Shown: positions 7,892 through 15,967 of the stretch, piece after piece
How the letters are laid out: the number at the start of each line of letters is the position of its first letter
Numbering within the stretch: the stretch's first letter is position 1
Origin: Thermoleophilia bacterium UBA6103
GTDB lineage: Bacteria; Actinomycetota; Thermoleophilia; UBA2241
Reading direction: 5' to 3'
DNA length: 41,224 bases
Assembly: GCA_002423545.1 (NCBI GenBank)
Contig: DIWP01000051.1
Location: 135-41,358, forward strand
Program-made: the position numbers and the translations under genes
The notes under the pieces: model-generated
Database searches by the model: none
What the model was told of the DNA's origin: nothing
Seen by the model: the letters and a program-made list of their open reading frames with translations, nothing else

Positions 7892-9664
7892 ATGAAACGG
7901 ATGCTCGTCATCTTGGGGACGCTGCTGATCGCGGCGTTCGCCCTGGCTCCGGCGGCTGTCGCTGCCGAGTCGCCGTCGCCGGCCAAGGACCTGGCCTTCC
8001 GGGTCGGCATCGGCGAGGACATCGACGGCGTCAACCCGTTCACGAGCTGGAGCTCGGTGACGTGGGAGGCCTTCCGCCTCAACTACAACTTCCTCACCTG
8101 GTACGACGAGGACTACAAGCCGGCCCCCGACCTGGCCACCGAGTGGGAGGCCAGCGACGACGGCAAGGTCTGGACGTTCACGATCCGCGAGGGCGCCACC
8201 TGGCACGACGGTGAGCCGTTCACCGCCGGCGACATCGCCTTCACCTACAACTACATCCTCGACAACGAGCTCTGGGCGTACATCCAGTACCTCGAGCACG
8301 TCACCGAGGTCGTGGCGCCCGACGACACTACCCTCGTGATCACCTCCGACGAGCCGAACGCCGGCATGCTTGCGCTGTACATCCCGATCCTCCCGGAGCA
8401 CATCTGGAGCGAGATCCCCGGTGACAAGGTCGAGACCCTCGAGGACCCGCCGGTGGTCGGCACCGGGCCGTTCATGTTCGATGAGATCAAGAAGAGCCGC
8501 TACGTCACCATGAAGGCCAACAAGGACTACTTCGGCGGCGCCCCGACCATCGACACGGTCTACTTCCAGATCTATCAGAGCGGCGACACCCTGGTGCAGG
8601 ACTACAAGGCCGGCAACCTCGACGTCGCCTACTTCGAGTCGCCGACGTTCCTGCGCAGCGTCAAGGACATGGAGGGCTCCAAGGCCGTGGCGGTCGACCG
8701 CATCGGCTTCCACGAGCTCGGCTTCAACTGCTGGGACGACGCCAAGTCCAAGGGCAACCCCCTGCTGAGAGACGCTCGCATCCGGCAGGCGTTCCACTGG
8801 GCCATGGACAAGGAGCAGATCGTCAAGCAGTCCATGGACGGCCGGGCGACCGCGGGGACGGGCGTCATCTCGCCGGCTGCCGGCGACTGGCACTGGAACC
8901 CGCCGGAAGCCCAGCTTGTCTCGTACGATCCCGAGAAGGCGAAGCAGATCCTCGAGGACGCCGGCTACACCGACAGCGACGGTGACGGCATCCGGGAATC
9001 GGCCGAGGGCAAGAAGCTCAGCTTCCGCTTCGACGTGATGAGCGCCTACCAGAACGACATCACGGCCGGCAAGATGATCGTGCAGTGGCTCAAGGACGTC
9101 GGCGTCGAGCTGAAGCTCAACATCGCCGACGAGGGCGCCTTCGGCGATCGCGTCTACGACAACGCCGACATGGACGTCTACATCTGGAGCTGGGGCGGCG
9201 ACATCGACCCGGGCTTCATGCTGTCGTGCTTCACCAGCACGCAGATCCTCAACTGGAGCGACTGCTGCTACGGCAGCCCTGTCTACGACGAGATGTATCG
9301 TGAGCAGGCGGCCGCGGTCGATCGCGACGACCGTGTCGAGATCGTCCACAAGATGCAGGAGCACCTCTACAACGAGGCGCCCTACATCATCCTCTGGTAC
9401 AACCTCGACTGCGAGGCCTATCAGGCCGACAAGTGGAGCGGCTGGGAGCTGGTGCCCAAGGGCGACGGGCGGCCGGTGTGGACGTTCCTGCGCGGGACCT
9501 ATGAGAACGTGAAGCCGGCCGTGGCCGCCACGACCGGCGAGAGCGGCGGCCTCTCCGGCGGCGCCATCGTCGGTATCATCGTCGCGGCCGTGGTGGTCGT
9601 CGGCGCCATCGTCTTCTTCGTGCTGCGGCGCAGCAAAGGTGGGCCCAAAGCCGAGGAGCTGTGA
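7892..9664 (+). CDS. ABC transporter solute-binding protein, family 5 (peptide/nickel type), C-terminally membrane-anchored
   Basis: Extracytoplasmic receptor for the importer, 590 residues. A Sec signal peptide (MKRMLVILGTLL...) with a likely AVA/AES cleavage opens the protein; there is no lipobox cysteine. Family 5 landmarks include DIDGVNPFTSW, LATEWEASDDGKVWTF and WHDGEPFTAGDIAFTYNY. A Ca-loop-like DSDGDG lies at 361-366. The last 39 residues are a Gly-Ser spacer, a hydrophobic helix (about 557-578) and a basic tail (RRSKGGPKAEEL), so it is held to the membrane by its C-terminus rather than by a lipid. The ATG at 7892 is chosen for GGGGGTG at 7881-7887 and the signal peptide. Its stop overlaps the MttB-type gene (GTGA), which ties the methyltransferase to transport. 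Confidence 0.92.
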   Translation: MKRMLVILGTLLIAAFALAPAAVAAESPSPAKDLAFRVGIGEDIDGVNPFTSWSSVTWEAFRLNYNFLTWYDEDYKPAPDLATEWEASDDGKVWTFTIREGATWHDGEPFTAGDIAFTYNYILDNELWAYIQYLEHVTEVVAPDDTTLVITSDEPNAGMLALYIPILPEHIWSEIPGDKVETLEDPPVVGTGPFMFDEIKKSRYVTMKANKDYFGGAPTIDTVYFQIYQSGDTLVQDYKAGNLDVAYFESPTFLRSVKDMEGSKAVAVDRIGFHELGFNCWDDAKSKGNPLLRDARIRQAFHWAMDKEQIVKQSMDGRATAGTGVISPAAGDWHWNPPEAQLVSYDPEKAKQILEDAGYTDSDGDGIRESAEGKKLSFRFDVMSAYQNDITAGKMIVQWLKDVGVELKLNIADEGAFGDRVYDNADMDVYIWSWGGDIDPGFMLSCFTSTQILNWSDCCYGSPVYDEMYREQAAAVDRDDRVEIVHKMQEHLYNEAPYIILWYNLDCEAYQADKWSGWELVPKGDGRPVWTFLRGTYENVKPAVAATTGESGGLSGGAIVGIIVAAVVVVGAIVFFVLRRSKGGPKAEEL

Positions 9665-11175
9665 GCTCGCGGACATCGGGTGAGAAGGCGGCCGCCGATC
9701 TGGCGGCCGCCTTCGAGCCATGGCCCGAGGAGGCACTCGACGCCATCCATGAGGCCGCTCTGGCCGTGCTCGAGCGAGCCGGGATCCGGGTCGATTCGCC
9801 GCACGCCCAGGAGCTGCTGCTGGCGGCCGGCTGCCGGCCGCTTGCCGGCGGCCGCGTGGCGGTCCCCCGGGAGCTGGTCGCCGAGGCTCTGTCGACCTGT
9901 CCGCGGAGCTGCCGGCTGGTCGCCAGGGATGCCGAGCGCTCGGTCGTCCTCGATCCCGAGCCCGGTGAGACCTACGTGCACAACATGGGCACGGTGGCCG
10001 ATGTCGCCGATCCACGCACCGGCGCGCACCGGCGCGCCACGCTGGCCGACTCGATCCGGCTGGCGCGGGTCATGCACCGGTTGCGCAACCAGAGCGTCCT
10101 GACGTCCCTGGTCACGCCCGAGGACGTGCCGCCGGAGCTCGAGCCGCTCTACACCTACCTCGTGCTGGCCAGCGAGACCGACAAGCTCATCGGTGGCCCC
10201 GGCATCTCGACGGCGGCGCAGGCCGACGCCGTCTTGGACATGGCACAGGCGCTCACCGGCGCCGACGGCAGCGGCGGTGCGTATCCTCTCGATCTGGCGT
10301 TCTCACCGGTGAGCCCGTTGATACTGGGGGCCGAGGTGAGCGACGCGCTGATCGCTGCGACGCGACGCGGCGGGGTGGTCTGCGAGATCCTGCCGTGCCC
10401 GACGGCGGCGACCACGGCGCCGGCGGCCGTCTCGGCGGCCGCCGCGCAGCAGCATGCGGAGGTGCTGGCCGGCGTGGTGCTCGTCCAGACGGTCACACCG
10501 GGGACGCCGGTCTACTACGGACCGCGGCTCTCGGCGGTCGATCCGCGCAGCGGCGGCACCGCCTCCGGTACCCCGGAGGTCAGCGTCATCGCCGCCGTGC
10601 TGCTGGCGCGCCGCTGCGGCCTGGCGTGCGACTGCTACGGTCTTACATCAGACAGCAAGGTCATCGACGCGCAGTTCGGCTACGAGCGCGCCGTGAACGC
10701 GCTCGTGGGGCTCCTGGCACGGCCGCGGTTCCTCTCCGGCATCGGCGAGGTCCAGGGCGGAGCTGCCACCTGCGGCGAGGCGCTGATCGTCGACGACGAC
10801 ATCCTCACGAACGTCCTTCACGTCATGGCGCCGCGGCCGTGGGACGCGGCCGCACTCGACGTCGAGGCCATGGTCGAGGGGACGCTGTCGAGCGGCGGCT
10901 TTCTGAGCACCAAGCACACCCGGCGGTACGTCCGCAGCGAGTTCCCCGTCCCGACGGTGGGGTATCGCGGTGGTCTGGACGACTGGCTGCACTCCGGTCG
11001 CAGCGGCGTCCTCGAAGCGGCGTCCGAGCGCTTTGAGGCGTTGAGCGCCGACGATCCTCTGGGGTTGCCGGACGACATCGGTGAAGCGCTGTGCGGTGTC
11101 ATCGATCAGGCCGCCGCCCGCGCCGGTGTCGGTGACCGGCCGGACCCTCGGCGCATACTGTCCGGCGAGATCTGA
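9661..11175 (+). CDS. MttB superfamily corrinoid methyltransferase, non-pyrrolysine
   Basis: Trimethylamine methyltransferase (MttB) superfamily protein of 504 residues. Enzymes of this family demethylate trimethylamine (pyrrolysine enzymes) or quaternary amines such as glycine betaine, carnitine or proline betaine (non-pyrrolysine enzymes), passing the methyl group to a corrinoid protein. Recognisable parts are EALDAIHEAALAVLERAGIR near the N-terminus, VHNMGTVADVADPRTG, the central FSPVSPL, and GLTSDSKVIDAQFGYE at 327-342. The last segment falls about where MttB has its pyrrolysine (residue 334 in Methanosarcina); there is no in-frame TAG. The GTG start overlaps the binding-protein stop, and the next gene begins 3 bases after its stop. 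Its corrinoid partner is not in the window; the methyl-THF methyltransferase at 538 could complete the pathway. Substrate unknown. Confidence 0.87.
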   Translation: MSSRTSGEKAAADLAAAFEPWPEEALDAIHEAALAVLERAGIRVDSPHAQELLLAAGCRPLAGGRVAVPRELVAEALSTCPRSCRLVARDAERSVVLDPEPGETYVHNMGTVADVADPRTGAHRRATLADSIRLARVMHRLRNQSVLTSLVTPEDVPPELEPLYTYLVLASETDKLIGGPGISTAAQADAVLDMAQALTGADGSGGAYPLDLAFSPVSPLILGAEVSDALIAATRRGGVVCEILPCPTAATTAPAAVSAAAAQQHAEVLAGVVLVQTVTPGTPVYYGPRLSAVDPRSGGTASGTPEVSVIAAVLLARRCGLACDCYGLTSDSKVIDAQFGYERAVNALVGLLARPRFLSGIGEVQGGAATCGEALIVDDDILTNVLHVMAPRPWDAAALDVEAMVEGTLSSGGFLSTKHTRRYVRSEFPVPTVGYRGGLDDWLHSGRSGVLEAASERFEALSADDPLGLPDDIGEALCGVIDQAAARAGVGDRPDPRRILSGEI

Positions 11176-11178
11176 GCG

Positions 11179-12486
11179 ATGCCGGCCGCGTCTTCTGGTA
11201 CCGGGTCGGCCGGCTCGCCACCGGTCCGGCAGCCGTCGGGTCGCGCCGACGTGGGGGGGCCGCCGCTGCTCGAAGTGCAGGTGCGCGGCTCCTACCGCGA
11301 GATCGGCAGGGCGGTCGGCGAGGCCGCCCGGCCGCTCATCGCGGCTGCCATCGACTACTACCGTCGCCACTTCGTGGCGATGGCCGGCATCGACTTCGCC
11401 GTTGCCGAGCGCCGCACCGCAGAGTATCTGGCCTACGCGAGCCGCCACCTGCCCCAGCATGTGGAGGAGTTGGAGGGGATGGCGGAGGGCTCGCGGCAGA
11501 CGGTGTCGGCACTCATGGTCCCCAATTGCGGAGAGGAGTTCACCTGTTTCGTCGAAGCGCGTCCTCCGCGGCTCCCGGGAAGAAGGCCGGCGCCGGACGA
11601 CTCCCGGCCGCTCGATCGGCGTCCGGCGGCGCCCGCCTGCACCGGTGTGGTCGTGCTTTCCGGTGGCCGCCACATCGTCGGGCACAACATGGACTGGTAT
11701 GCCGTCGACGTCGACAAGAACGTCCTGTTCGACGTGACATGCCCCGGCGGGACGCGCTTTCTCACCATCGCCGGCGTACCGTACCTGCCGATCCTGGGGC
11801 TCAGCTCGCACGGGATCGCGTATGTCGGCAACTCGGTGTACAGCAGCGATGCCCGGCTTGGCGTACCCAACGTCTTCGTACGTCGCTGGGCGCTCGAGGC
11901 GCCCGACCTGGCCAGCCTGCGCGAGCGGGTCACGTTCGCGTGGCGCGCTCGCGGCTCCAATCACACGGCCGCCATGCGCTCGGGTGGCCTCATCGATATC
12001 GAGACGTCGGCCACTGCCGCGGCCGAGATCCGGGTCGATGCGGCAGCCCCGGCTGCCGCCGGGGTCCGCGCCGACCCGGGAGCCTCCGCCGCTGCGACGG
12101 GACGGCCGCTCGCCGACCCTGCGGTCGTCGGCGGGTCCGACGGCCGGGGCGGGGTCTGGTACGCGCATTCCAATCACTACACACTGCCCGGTATGGCCCG
12201 CTTTGAAGGGTACTGGGCCGACGAGTCGCGGGCCCGCCTGGCGCGCGCCGGTCGGCTGTTGGCGGAGGGCGTCGAGCGCGGCGACGATGCTTTCGACCTG
12301 GTGGCTCGCGTGCTGCGCGACCACGCCGGGGCGCCGGATGCGATCTGCGGTCATCCTCCGGATGGAGCGCCGCGTCCGGACCAGTCGATCACCGTTGCCA
12401 GCATGATCTGCGATCTCGACGCGATGCGGCTCCATGCTTGCCCCGGACCGCCGTGCAGCGGGGTCTACAGGGAGTATGCTTTTTGA
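11179..12486 (+). CDS. C45-type Ntn hydrolase (acyl-CoA:6-APA acyltransferase-like), copy A
   Basis: N-terminal-nucleophile amidohydrolase of the peptidase C45 / isopenicillin N acyltransferase-like family, 435 residues. Such enzymes cut themselves before a Cys that becomes the nucleophile, then hydrolyse or transfer acyl amides. The likely nucleophile is Cys154 in APACTGVVVL, followed by the hallmark GHNMDWY. Upstream are EVQVRGSYREIGRAVGEAA, ELEGMAEGS and NCGEEFTC. Compared with copy B it has a 25-residue N-terminal extension, about 20 more residues of Pro/Arg-rich insert before the nucleophile and an Ala-rich insert near 285-320, all probably surface loops. It starts 3 bases after the MttB-type stop. 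No signal peptide. Related enzymes include beta-alanyl-dopamine hydrolase (tan) and bacterial conjugated-amide hydrolases; the substrate here is unknown. Confidence 0.82.
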   Translation: MPAASSGTGSAGSPPVRQPSGRADVGGPPLLEVQVRGSYREIGRAVGEAARPLIAAAIDYYRRHFVAMAGIDFAVAERRTAEYLAYASRHLPQHVEELEGMAEGSRQTVSALMVPNCGEEFTCFVEARPPRLPGRRPAPDDSRPLDRRPAAPACTGVVVLSGGRHIVGHNMDWYAVDVDKNVLFDVTCPGGTRFLTIAGVPYLPILGLSSHGIAYVGNSVYSSDARLGVPNVFVRRWALEAPDLASLRERVTFAWRARGSNHTAAMRSGGLIDIETSATAAAEIRVDAAAPAAAGVRADPGASAAATGRPLADPAVVGGSDGRGGVWYAHSNHYTLPGMARFEGYWADESRARLARAGRLLAEGVERGDDAFDLVARVLRDHAGAPDAICGHPPDGAPRPDQSITVASMICDLDAMRLHACPGPPCSGVYREYAF

Positions 12487-12574
12487 AGCACCACACTTCT
12501 GCCATGTCGGGATGCCACCCCGCAGGGATGCGCGGGCGTGTTCGGACACCAAGAGAGGGGGTGCCGCCGGGAAG

Positions 12575-13639
12575 ATGAGCCATCCGTATATCACCGTGGA
12601 GGTGCGGGGCGATCACCGCGCTGTGGGTCGCGCCGTCGGAGAGGCGGCGCGGGAACAGATCGCCGCCGCCGTGGATTTCTACAGTGCCGCCCTGCCGGCT
12701 CTCGCCAGTCTGAGCTTCGCCGAGGCTGAACGCGCGGTGTGGCCGCACATCGAGTGCGCCCGGCAGGTGACGCCACAGATCGTCGCCGAGCTCGAGGGGA
12801 CTGCGGAGGGGAGCGGCACCACTCTCTGGCAGGTGGCCGTACTGACCTGCGGCGAGGAGCTCACGTGCGCCGGCGACCCGGCACAGCACTGCACGACCCT
12901 GGCGATCTGCGGTGACGGGCAGGCGGTCGTCGGTCACAACGAGGACTGGTACGCCGGTGACGTCGACGCGAACGTGCTGGTGCGCGCCACCTTGCCAGAC
13001 GGGACCACGTTCCTGTCGATGACCGCCGCCGGCTACCTGCCGGCGACCGGCATCTCCTCCTGGGGCATCGCCGGCGGCGCCAACACGCTGTTCTCAGACG
13101 ACGCCCGCGTCGGCGTGCCCAACCTCGTGCTGCGCCGCTGGGCGCTCGAGGCACGCACGCTCGAGGCAGTGCACGAACGCTGCTGCCACCCGCTGCGGGC
13201 GCGTGGCTCGAACCACCTGTCGGCCGATCGCCATGGGCGGATCCTCAACGTGGAGACATCGGGCACTGCGCACGCAGACCTCCGGCTCTCGTCGTCGGAC
13301 GGTACGGTCTGGTACGCGCACACCAATCGCTACCTCGCGCCGGAGCTCGCAGATCACGAGGTCTCCACGTCGGTCAACTCGGTCCGCCGGCTCGACCGCG
13401 CCCGCGAGTTGCTGGGCCAGTCGGCGCTGCCCGGCGCCGACTTCGTGTCCATCGCCGGCAGGGTGCTGCGCGACCACGCCACGGCGCCGGACTCGATCTG
13501 CGGGCACCCCGATCCCCATCTGCCGCCCGAAGAGCGTGAGATGACGTGTGCCAGCCAAGTCTGGGACCTGATCGGCGGGCGCATGCATGTGTGCGCCGGT
13601 CCGCCCTGCGAGAGCGAGTACGAGGTGGTGTCACTGTGA
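12575..13639 (+). CDS. C45-type Ntn hydrolase (acyl-CoA:6-APA acyltransferase-like), copy B
   Basis: Paralogue of the preceding gene, 354 residues, without its inserts. The nucleophile should be Cys106 in QHCTTLAI (isopenicillin N acyltransferase uses Cys103), followed by VVGHNEDWYAGD. Other shared blocks are EVRGDHRAVGRAVGEAA, ELEGTAEGS, NLVLRRWALEA, RARGSNH, VWYAHTNRY and RVLRDHA plus DSICGHPD. I place the start at the ATG at 12575 because homology with copy A begins there; the frame is open further upstream to 12434, inside copy A, without similarity. GAGAGGGGG at 12553-12561 is a slightly distant Shine-Dalgarno. The stop overlaps the GTG of the D-aminoacylase relic (GTGA). Tandem copies imply either two related substrates or a hetero-oligomer. 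Confidence 0.83.
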   Translation: MSHPYITVEVRGDHRAVGRAVGEAAREQIAAAVDFYSAALPALASLSFAEAERAVWPHIECARQVTPQIVAELEGTAEGSGTTLWQVAVLTCGEELTCAGDPAQHCTTLAICGDGQAVVGHNEDWYAGDVDANVLVRATLPDGTTFLSMTAAGYLPATGISSWGIAGGANTLFSDDARVGVPNLVLRRWALEARTLEAVHERCCHPLRARGSNHLSADRHGRILNVETSGTAHADLRLSSSDGTVWYAHTNRYLAPELADHEVSTSVNSVRRLDRARELLGQSALPGADFVSIAGRVLRDHATAPDSICGHPDPHLPPEEREMTCASQVWDLIGGRMHVCAGPPCESEYEVVSL

Positions 13640-13815
13640 GCACGATGGACGCCGGCGCGAACGGATGGTCCGCGAGCGCTCTTCGCTTTGTGGTGTCGGG
13701 TGGTCGTGTGATCGACGGTCGCGGCGATCCGTGGTTCGATGACGGCGCCCAGAAAGGAGCGCTTCCCGGAACGGTCCTCCATTCCTGTGACGGCGGGCGG
13801 TCACTCGCCCGGTGA
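13636..13815 (+). pseudogene. Relic of an N-acyl-D-amino-acid deacylase (D-aminoacylase) gene with internal deletion
   Basis: A 59-codon frame whose first half, LRFVVSGGRVIDGRGDPWF, matches the strongly conserved N-terminus of D-aminoacylase-type amidohydrolases (pattern: GGRVIDGTGxPWF). Its second half, KGALPGTVLH, looks like that family's C-terminal tGxxPGxvLr ending. The roughly 450 residues between them, with all metal ligands, are missing, so it cannot be an enzyme. The frame stays open across the junction near 13738-13755, which suggests an in-frame deletion. The GTG overlaps the stop of the C45 copy B gene (GTGA), and its own stop overlaps a GTG in frame with the next binding-protein gene, as expected for a former operon member. 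Family identity of the N-terminal piece is fairly secure; the C-terminal match is weaker. Confidence 0.6.
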
Positions 13816-13850
13816 GTATCGGCAACACCACTTCAGCAGGGGGTCTCAAG

Positions 13851-15689
13851 GTGGACGAAGGGACAAGATGCAGAGCACGCAGGGCGTTGCTCGCGGCTGT
13901 GGTGACGGTCGTTCTGCTGTGCTGCGGTCCGCTCTCCGCAGCGCTGGCGGCGGACGAAGAGGGCAGCGCCGACGGTGGTGCGAAGGAGGTCACGATGCGG
14001 GTCGGCTGGGTGCGCGACCCCGACAACCTCAATCCGTTCATCGGCTACACGACCGAGGCGTACGAGATCTGGCGCCTCAACTACGACATGCTCACCGGAT
14101 TCGACGCGGCGACGCTGCAGCCGACCCCGGAGCTGGCCACCGAATGGAGTACATCCGAAGACGGGAAGACGTGGACGTTCAAGCTGCGTGAGGGCGTCAC
14201 GTGGCAGGACGGCGAGCCGTTCACGTCGGCCGACGTGGTCTTCACCTATATGTACATCATCGACAACGAGATGGGGAACTTCACCAGCTACACCGAGTAC
14301 ATCGATGAGGTCGTGGCGGTCGACGATCTCACCGTCGAGTTCCGCTGCTCGGCACCGAAGGCCAACATGCTGGGTCTGTGGGTGCCGATCTTCCCGAAGC
14401 ACATCTGGGACAAGGTCTCGGGTGAGGATGCACAATCGACGTTCGTCAACGAACCGCCGATCATCGGGACGGGGCCGTTCCAGTGTGTGGAGTGGAAGAA
14501 GGACAACTACGTCCGCATGGAGGCCAACAAGGACTATTGGCGTGGCGCACCCAAGGTCGACCAGGTCATCTTCGAGACCTTCAAGAACGCCGACACGATG
14601 GTCCAGCAGATGAAGAACGGGACGCTGGCGGCGGCCGTGAACATCCCTGAAGCTCAGTTCGAGCAGCTCGGCAAGACAGAGGGTATCAGCACCGTCGACT
14701 TCGTTCAGAAGGGCTTCGTGGAGCTGAGCATCAACGCCTACGACAGTCCGGACAGTCAGGGGCATCCGGTCCTGAAGGACCCGGCCTTCCGCAACGCGCT
14801 GCAGTGGGCCATCGACCGCGAGGCGATCGCCGAGATCGCCTGGGCCGGCTACGCCACCCCGGCGACGAGCCTGCTGCCGTCCGGCTACTACCAGGAGCCG
14901 CTCGACTACCACTGGGATCCGGCGGAAGGCGAGGCCTACAGCTTCGACGCAGAGAAGGCCAAGCAGGCGCTCGACGCTGCCGGCTACACGGATGCCGACG
15001 GCGACGGCGTCCGCGAGTTCAAGGGCGAGCCGATCGAGCTGAGCCTGATCGCCATCAGCAACGACGTCCACGCCTCCAAGATGGGCAAGCTGGTGGCCGG
15101 CTGGCTGCAGGACGTCGGCATCAAGGTCGACTACGAGGTCACCGACGACGGCAGCCTCTACGACCTGGTCTGGAACATGGACGGCGACAAGCCGGCGCCC
15201 AGCTACGACCTCTGCCTGTGGGGTCCATGGACCGGCGACGTGGACCCCAACTGGATCTTCTCCATCTTCACCACCGACCAGATCGGCGACTGGAGCGCCT
15301 GCTACTGGTCGAACGCCGAGTTCGATGAGCTCTACAAGGCCCAGCAGACGGAGCTCGACGAGCAGGCACGCAAGGAGATGTTCTGGGAGATGCAGCGGCT
15401 GCTCTACGAGGAGAGTCCGGTCATCTTCATGGTCTATCCGAAGATGCTTGAGGCCTACAACACCGGCGCGTGGACCGGCTGGGTGCACTCACCGGCCAAG
15501 ACCGGTGGGGTGCTCCTGACCTCGGACAACATCGACTCCTACCTGACCGTGCAGCCGAAGCCGGCCGTCCAGGAGAGCGGCTCGAACACCGGCGCCATCG
15601 TCGGCGCCATCGTCGGCGGGGTCGTGGTCATCGGCCTTATCGTCGGGTTCCTCATCTGGCGGCGCAAGCCGCGGACCGAGGAGGAGTGA
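13851..15689 (+). CDS. Second family 5 ABC solute-binding protein, C-terminally membrane-anchored
   Basis: Paralogue of the binding protein at 7892, 612 residues from this start. Shared blocks include NPFIGYTTEAYEIWRLNYD, LATEWSTSEDGKTWTF, WQDGEPFTSADVVFTYMYI and a Ca-loop-like DADGDG at 381-386. The signal peptide ends near ALA/ADEE. At the C-terminus SNTGAIVGAIVGGVV continues into a membrane helix (about 581-604) and the basic tail WRRKPRTEEE. I prefer the GTG at 13851, with GCAGGGGG at 13836-13843 and a normal-length signal peptide. A GTG at 13812 is also possible: it overlaps the relic's stop (GTGA) and would add 13 residues. No second permease/ATPase set is present, so both receptors probably feed the same importer. 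Confidence 0.9.
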   Translation: MDEGTRCRARRALLAAVVTVVLLCCGPLSAALAADEEGSADGGAKEVTMRVGWVRDPDNLNPFIGYTTEAYEIWRLNYDMLTGFDAATLQPTPELATEWSTSEDGKTWTFKLREGVTWQDGEPFTSADVVFTYMYIIDNEMGNFTSYTEYIDEVVAVDDLTVEFRCSAPKANMLGLWVPIFPKHIWDKVSGEDAQSTFVNEPPIIGTGPFQCVEWKKDNYVRMEANKDYWRGAPKVDQVIFETFKNADTMVQQMKNGTLAAAVNIPEAQFEQLGKTEGISTVDFVQKGFVELSINAYDSPDSQGHPVLKDPAFRNALQWAIDREAIAEIAWAGYATPATSLLPSGYYQEPLDYHWDPAEGEAYSFDAEKAKQALDAAGYTDADGDGVREFKGEPIELSLIAISNDVHASKMGKLVAGWLQDVGIKVDYEVTDDGSLYDLVWNMDGDKPAPSYDLCLWGPWTGDVDPNWIFSIFTTDQIGDWSACYWSNAEFDELYKAQQTELDEQARKEMFWEMQRLLYEESPVIFMVYPKMLEAYNTGAWTGWVHSPAKTGGVLLTSDNIDSYLTVQPKPAVQESGSNTGAIVGAIVGGVVVIGLIVGFLIWRRKPRTEEE

Positions 15690-15739
15690 CGCGGGACCGC
15701 GTCCGCTGCCGACTGCGGCACGAGTCGTGAGATGAGTGA

Positions 15740-15777
15740 GGCCGGCCGCGGCGTCTGGTGTGACGCCGCGGCCGGCC
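15740..15777 (+). terminator. Perfect 16-bp hairpin ending the transport/methyltransferase operon
   Basis: The arm GGCCGGCCGCGGCGTC pairs perfectly with 15762-15777 around a 6-base loop, 51 bases after the binding-protein stop. No T-run follows. Position and strength fit an operon end. The remaining gap to the PucR gene (15778-15967) shows no gene and no convincing promoter. Confidence 0.55.
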
Positions 15778-15967
15778 GCCTGAGTCGCGATGCTGCGCTC
15801 TCCCGGAAACGTGTGTGTCGTCTCCGGACCGGCCGTGAGGCAGGCCATTCTGGCTATGCCGGTAGTGGCTCACCCGCCACATCTCACTTGGACATCATGT
15901 AGTATTCGCGGCGCTCGGCAGTAGATGCCGGCTGGTCACGGGGCTCCGACGAACGAGGTGAGACGCG

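Noticed and set aside
9661..11175. Pyrrolysine-type MttB with in-frame TAG
   Set aside because: The frame is continuous and no TAG occurs, so this is a non-pyrrolysine member; no pyl genes are present.
15778..15967. Promoter and operator for the PucR regulator
   Set aside because: TAGTAT at 15901 resembles a -10, but no -35 lies at a usable distance and no clear dyad marks an operator.
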